Source: Brachionus manjavacas
Lineage: Eukaryota > Rotifera > Eurotatoria > Ploima > Brachionidae
NCBI GenBank assembly: GCA_019054805.1
Contig: JAHQIY010000017.1
Location: forward strand, 310,001-374,000
Direction of reading: 5' to 3'
Length of the DNA: 64,000 bases
The notes under the pieces were generated by a model. That model was not told where the DNA came from and ran no database searches. It saw only the letters and a list, made by a program, of their open reading frames with translations. Positions 59,876 through 64,000 of the stretch are shown here, in pieces (the stretch's first letter is position 1; each line of letters begins with the position of its first letter). A program made the translations under genes and the position numbers.

Positions 59876-60794
59876 TAGTTCAAATCAATTAGACAACTGT
59901 AATAAACGTGGTTTTTGTTTATTATCTTTCTGAGTATAGACGAGTATTAATTCAATAACTCCCGCTATGCTTTTGTTGAGAGACCAAACAATAAAAGAAG
60001 AAACTTTTAAAGGATAAATCTTTATTTGAAATAAATTGGAATCTCCCTAATAAGTGAAAAACAAGCATTTAAATATGAAAAATTATGACTTGAAAATAAT
60101 AACTACTGTAACTGTTAAAAATAATATTGTAACTGTTTATTACTCAAATTTAATATGACATTAAATTTGGGTTATAACACAACTCTAAATGATATATTTT
60201 TTTTTGTTAAATCCATAATGTAAACCTTAACAGATAATTTTGGACATGTTGAAGTTTATGATCAAAGATGATCAAATTAATTTTTAATTATGAAATAAAT
60301 TATTATTTATTAAAAGAATTAAAGCAGAGTCACCTTTTTAGATCTACCATACTATTTTAGATATAAAGATGGCTTTTGCAATATCAAAATGTACATTGCA
60401 TAGTGCACACCATCTAAACAATGCTATTTTTAGTAAGTAATTTTTTTTAGTATTTTGAAGATTTTACCTTTAGATTTAAACAAAGTATCCTAAATACAAA
60501 AAAGTACCTCTGAATTAATTTCAAAATTAAAATTTTGTTTGATCATTTTGAGCATTAAAAATTGATCGTAAATTTCAAAATGCTTAATTTTGTTCAAATA
60601 TTTTGAAGGCAGGGTGTACGTTTTAAAATATACAAAATACCGTAAATAAAAATAAAAATAAAATAAAAATTGTGCATTAACTTCACAATTAAATTATTTT
60701 CAAAAGGACCTATACAATTTGAAAAATAAATTTTCTCATCTAAAAATAAAATTTGATAATTATTCAAAATTAGTTTTATTCACAAGAAAAGTTG

Positions 60795-62216
60795 TTAACA
60801 AAAATTAAAGTTAAAAAATTTATTTTTCTTAAGAGTTTTGGCCAGAACAAAAAAATCTTTTCGGAAACTTTTGCTCAAAAAAGAGTAAATTATAGGATTG
60901 ATTATGTTATTTAGCATGTACAAATTCGACCAAAATATGTTGTAGTCAATTATTTCCAACGTAGACAACACCCACGGTATCCAGCTAAGAACAAAAATAA
61001 CAGTCACTAGGAAAAACATTTTTGCCACCTTCCAGTCCTTTCTAAGAAACGAATTCCACACACTAAAATTCGACATTCTTTTTCTGAAAATATAGGGCTG
61101 ATCTTGAGCCATCTCATCTACATCCGCCACTTTTTGATTATTTACTTGATTTGCCTCGCTGTTAAGCATAAACAGACGCGCTACATTTTTGGCCGGCTTT
61201 TGCTCTCTAAAAACATAATTCTGCGCCTTGCACCTCAAATTATCTTTGACTATTTCATTAATCTTAATAGCTGTCTGTTTCTGATCAACACTCTCACTTA
61301 CCGTGTTGATTTTCGACTCGGTTCTGAACGATTCGTACGAGCACGATTTGGGCAAATCGGCAGAGTACGACTCGCTCAGGATGCAGCTGTTTGTGGCCAT
61401 AAAATAATTGTATCTAAAATCGAACACATTCTTAGGCGCTGGTTCATAGTCAACTTTATCGGTTGGCTCGTCTGATATTTGAGTCAAATTTGCTTCACAT
61501 CTGTTGGCAGTGGACTTTTCTGAATTGGTAAAGCGGACCAAAAAATTTAGCAAAAGTGTTCTCTTGGGTTGATAAGAATCCAAATTTTTGATGAATATCC
61601 TATTAGTTGCTTGTTTGACCACTAAATAGGACTTTATGTATAGGACTATCATTCCGATCATGATTAGAGTCAAAACAACAATGCAAAAGACACTGTAGGT
61701 CGAAAAGGATAATGTGGTGCTGAAGATTAAAATTTGCATTTTAGGCACACAAGCCTTGAGTGATTGATTAGGTTGATAGAAGACAAAACACCAGACAGCG
61801 GTGACGAAACAAAGGACAACAGCGACTACAATCGCTCTTTTTGTGTTGTATACGAGGCTTTTTTGCAGAAAGCGAAGCCGTGTCATGGTTTTGGCGCTGA
61901 TGGTCTTGTATCTTTCCAGAGCGATCAGGCCTAGTAGGACGCATGACATTGAGCTGCAGAAATAGCGCATGAAGTATATGAGGCCACAATAGAATACGTC
62001 ATTGATGTAGAAATGTTCTGTGGAGGAAAAAATAGTCATTGGAATTACGCAGGCGGATATGAGAAGGTCGACCAATGCCAATGACCAGAGAAGGAAAACC
62101 GATGCGTTCGAACTAGTTCGGTTTTTGTATACCAGGAGAATTGCCAAGTTGAGCACAGTGCCGAATATGGACAGCAATGACATGTACACAATGAAAATAA
62201 TATGATGACTTGGCAT
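60795..62216 (-). CDS. Class A (rhodopsin-family) G-protein-coupled receptor, probable peptide receptor
   Basis: A single exon encodes 473 residues with seven membrane segments. Landmarks: Asn23 in TM1 (GTVLNLAILL), Asp50 in TM2 (LALVDLL), Cys77 before TM3 paired with Cys156 in loop 2 (KACVPK), ERY at 101-103 at the end of TM3, TM5 about 169-193, a long third cytoplasmic loop of roughly 190 residues, TM6 with VLSWIPW, and NPIIYSF in TM7 followed by a basic helix 8 (KSFRKDF). The N-terminus is very short (about six residues) and carries no glycosylation site. The motif set fits rhodopsin-type receptors for peptides or amines, but TM3 has no amine-binding Asp that I can place, so a peptide or orphan receptor is more likely. 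The ligand is unknown. Confidence 0.88.
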   Translation of the reverse strand: MPSHHIIFIVYMSLLSIFGTVLNLAILLVYKNRTSSNASVFLLWSLALVDLLISACVIPMTIFSSTEHFYINDVFYCGLIYFMRYFCSSMSCVLLGLIALERYKTISAKTMTRLRFLQKSLVYNTKRAIVVAVVLCFVTAVWCFVFYQPNQSLKACVPKMQILIFSTTLSFSTYSVFCIVVLTLIMIGMIVLYIKSYLVVKQATNRIFIKNLDSYQPKRTLLLNFLVRFTNSEKSTANRCEANLTQISDEPTDKVDYEPAPKNVFDFRYNYFMATNSCILSESYSADLPKSCSYESFRTESKINTVSESVDQKQTAIKINEIVKDNLRCKAQNYVFREQKPAKNVARLFMLNSEANQVNNQKVADVDEMAQDQPYIFRKRMSNFSVWNSFLRKDWKVAKMFFLVTVIFVLSWIPWVLSTLEIIDYNIFWSNLYMLNNIINPIIYSFLSKSFRKDFFVLAKTLKKNKFFNFNFC

Positions 62217-64000
62217 GTTGCCTTCTCTTCTTTTTTGTTGATAAATTTTTTTAGATTTATTTTTCAGGAATTAATTATATTTATTTTAAATTTTATCTAG
62301 ATTTATTAGACTTTTAGATTATTTGTCAAAATTAAATTTATTGAGTTTTGGTTTTTTTATTGATTTTTGTTCAATGATGTTATGTTATTTTTTGTAGAAT
62401 TTCTACTACTATCACTCATTTAGTAAATGGGAAAAAATTGCTCTGCAAGAATTAAAATTATTTTCATCAACAAAAATTCAAAAGCAAAAAATTTACTTTT
62501 TTTTTCAAATAATCATTTTTCTAAGATCTTCAATACAAATTTGAAAATGTCACTTTTGTGTAACATCACACACAATCTCAAAGAGGACTTTAAAAAAAAC
62601 AAAATAGTACTATTCACATGCAAAGCTACATGGAAACAAACATGGTGAAATTTTAATTTTAATGTACATAAGCAAACGAGGAAGCATAGAATAGTCTCAA
62701 CGCTCTTGGATTTGCTTTTTTTCTATACAGAACTCCTGAGATTAGTGGATTTTTGGTGATTTTACGTTAATTAGCGTAAATTTACGTAAAAAACGAAAAT
62801 AACTTTAACATAATTTAACATTGATTATCATTAAATTATCGTAAAGCTAAAAGGGTCTAATATCTTCAATTACAGTATTTTTCTTTAAACCGCAGAACGG
62901 GTAATATTACACGATTTTACGTAATTTTACACCATAAAATGTAACTTTACATAAAATTGAAATTTTACATCTTTTAACATTTCATTCAAATCTAATACTA
63001 ATATTATATATTTTATAGTTATATTATCATCATATTATATTATTATATAAAAATTGTAAAAAAAAGGTAATTTTTTGTAATATAGTAAATATTCGATTAT
63101 AGAGAATAAAAAATATTTTAGTCATCTCTATTATCGAAAACGACTTTTGACCATAAAAATGTTTTATCAGGGAAAAAAAAAGAAAGGGTAATAGTTGAAA
63201 ATCTTTTATTTAAAAAGGCAATTTTATTATTTAAATTATAGACAAAATTTAGAAAAAATTTAATTAAAATCAAGTCGTCTTCGAACAATTGAGATGGCTG
63301 AGATAATTTTAATAAATATCAAAATATTCATAGGACAGCGATCAAAGGGTTAAACTTCCGTATTTTAAAGATGTAGGTTGTTTAATAAAGACGAAAATGA
63401 AAAAATAGAAAATAATAGAATCTATTTATTAGTTGTCAATTTTTTATTTCCGGAAGTAAATTTCAAAACTTATCAAGCCGAAAAAAAAAACCTAAGACAA
63501 CAATTGTGTAAGAAAAAATGAGCAAAAAATAAAGCGGGAAAGGCCTGTAGGTTCAAAAATGAAACTAGAGATTTTAAATCAAGTTACTAAAGGCTCAAAA
63601 AAATAAAAAAACCTAATTTTAACTTTTTACTTAGAATATTATAATTCATTTTTAATCAGAAATAATTGAAAAATATTTAAAAAAATAAATTTTTTGTTGA
63701 TACCTAAGTTTAATACCAATAAATAAAAAAACAAATACTATTACTGAAATAAAAATGATCCCTAAAAAAAAAATATTTAATACCAAGAATAATAGAGGCC
63801 AATAATTTATTGTTTAATATTGAACATTTTAAAACTGAAAGAAAATTTACCAAATAACCATCTATTACCGATTTTTTGAAAAAATTAACTTTTTGTATTT
63901 TTCCTCATTTTTATTTTATTTTTTTCTTACTCAATAAAATTTAGTTTGAATTTCATATTTATTAAATAAATTTTGTTTATTATTAAATTAAATCCTCAGA
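62217..64000. other. Gene-poor AT-rich right flank
   Basis: No gene is supported. 62755-62960 carries many TTTACGTAAA and ATTTTACGTAATTTTAC words of the dispersed repeat. At 63373, TAGGTTGTTTAATAAAGACG resembles the mariner end at 28321 and may be a solo terminal-repeat relic. The rest shows only AT-rich sequence. Confidence 0.5.

Larger units (their letters stand above)
58110..60794. other. Gene-poor region between the DOCK and GPCR genes
   Basis: No gene is supported in 2.7 kb. It holds the fold-back element at 58570-58815, a LINE tail at 59834-59875, and otherwise AT-rich sequence. Confidence 0.55.

Noticed and set aside
61104-61475. Plus-strand frame of 123 codons inside the GPCR gene
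   Set aside because: It is the complement of the third cytoplasmic loop of the receptor and has no independent support.
62427-62648. Plus-strand frame of 73 codons right of the GPCR
   Set aside because: Lys/Asn/Ser-rich AT-driven text, no domain, no exon partners.

Overview
The window is AT-rich animal nuclear DNA (roughly three quarters A+T by eye). Protein genes are split by GT-AG introns, many only 45-65 bp long, with some single-exon genes. The gene set (Drosophila-type cryptochrome, DOCK-D GEF, NUP43, dihydrodiol dehydrogenase, PI31-type FP domain, GT31 galactosyltransferase, class A GPCR, one tRNA-Gly) points to an invertebrate. A small lophotrochozoan such as a monogonont rotifer would fit the base composition and intron size, but the sequence alone does not prove it.

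Layout. 1-6240: a satellite array of about 47 palindromic ~133-bp monomers arranged in 2-mer and 3-mer higher-order units, with an internal block in inverted orientation; it runs off the left edge. 6241-7812: array edge, a fold-back repeat and a GC-richer island with a tRNA-like A box. 7813-9169: a six-exon gene I do not recognise. About 9600-16980: the most unusual region, a decaying multi-gene DNA transposon. It carries an intact JAMM-like protease gene, a MULE-type DDE transposase spliced to a Ulp1-like cysteine protease and a RING-H2 finger, and a many-exon coiled-coil gene with two Myt1-type C2HC fingers and a C-terminal segment like the basic adaptor domain of chloroviruses. 17000-20490: repeats, a possible tRNA-derived relic and a Tc1/mariner fragment.

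20493-26651 is a compact gene cluster: DHDH (-), NUP43 (+) with a possible nested gene on the opposite strand of one intron, a tRNA-Gly pseudogene (-), an intact tRNA-Gly(GCC) (+), and a type I cryptochrome (+). 26652-31872 and 32878-38170 are gene-poor and hold fold-back elements, a mariner fragment, a recent 283-bp tandem duplication, LINE tails and a LINE C-terminal fragment; a single-exon GT31 gene lies between them. 38171-41916 (-) encodes a PI31-type FP domain joined to a long basic tail. 43181-58109 (+) is an 18-exon-or-more DOCK9/10/11-type gene. 60795-62216 (-) is a single-exon GPCR. The right flank to 64000 is non-coding.

The host genes look like an ordinary collection of housekeeping and signalling genes, not a functional cluster. 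The transposon genes form one unit: two proteases and a RING finger of the kinds that act on ubiquitin or SUMO, next to a transposase. Exon joins were read by eye from splice signals and reading frame. Three are uncertain and are noted: the DOCK exon 7-8 join, the Ulp1 Asp-to-Cys segment, and one internal join of the coiled-coil gene.
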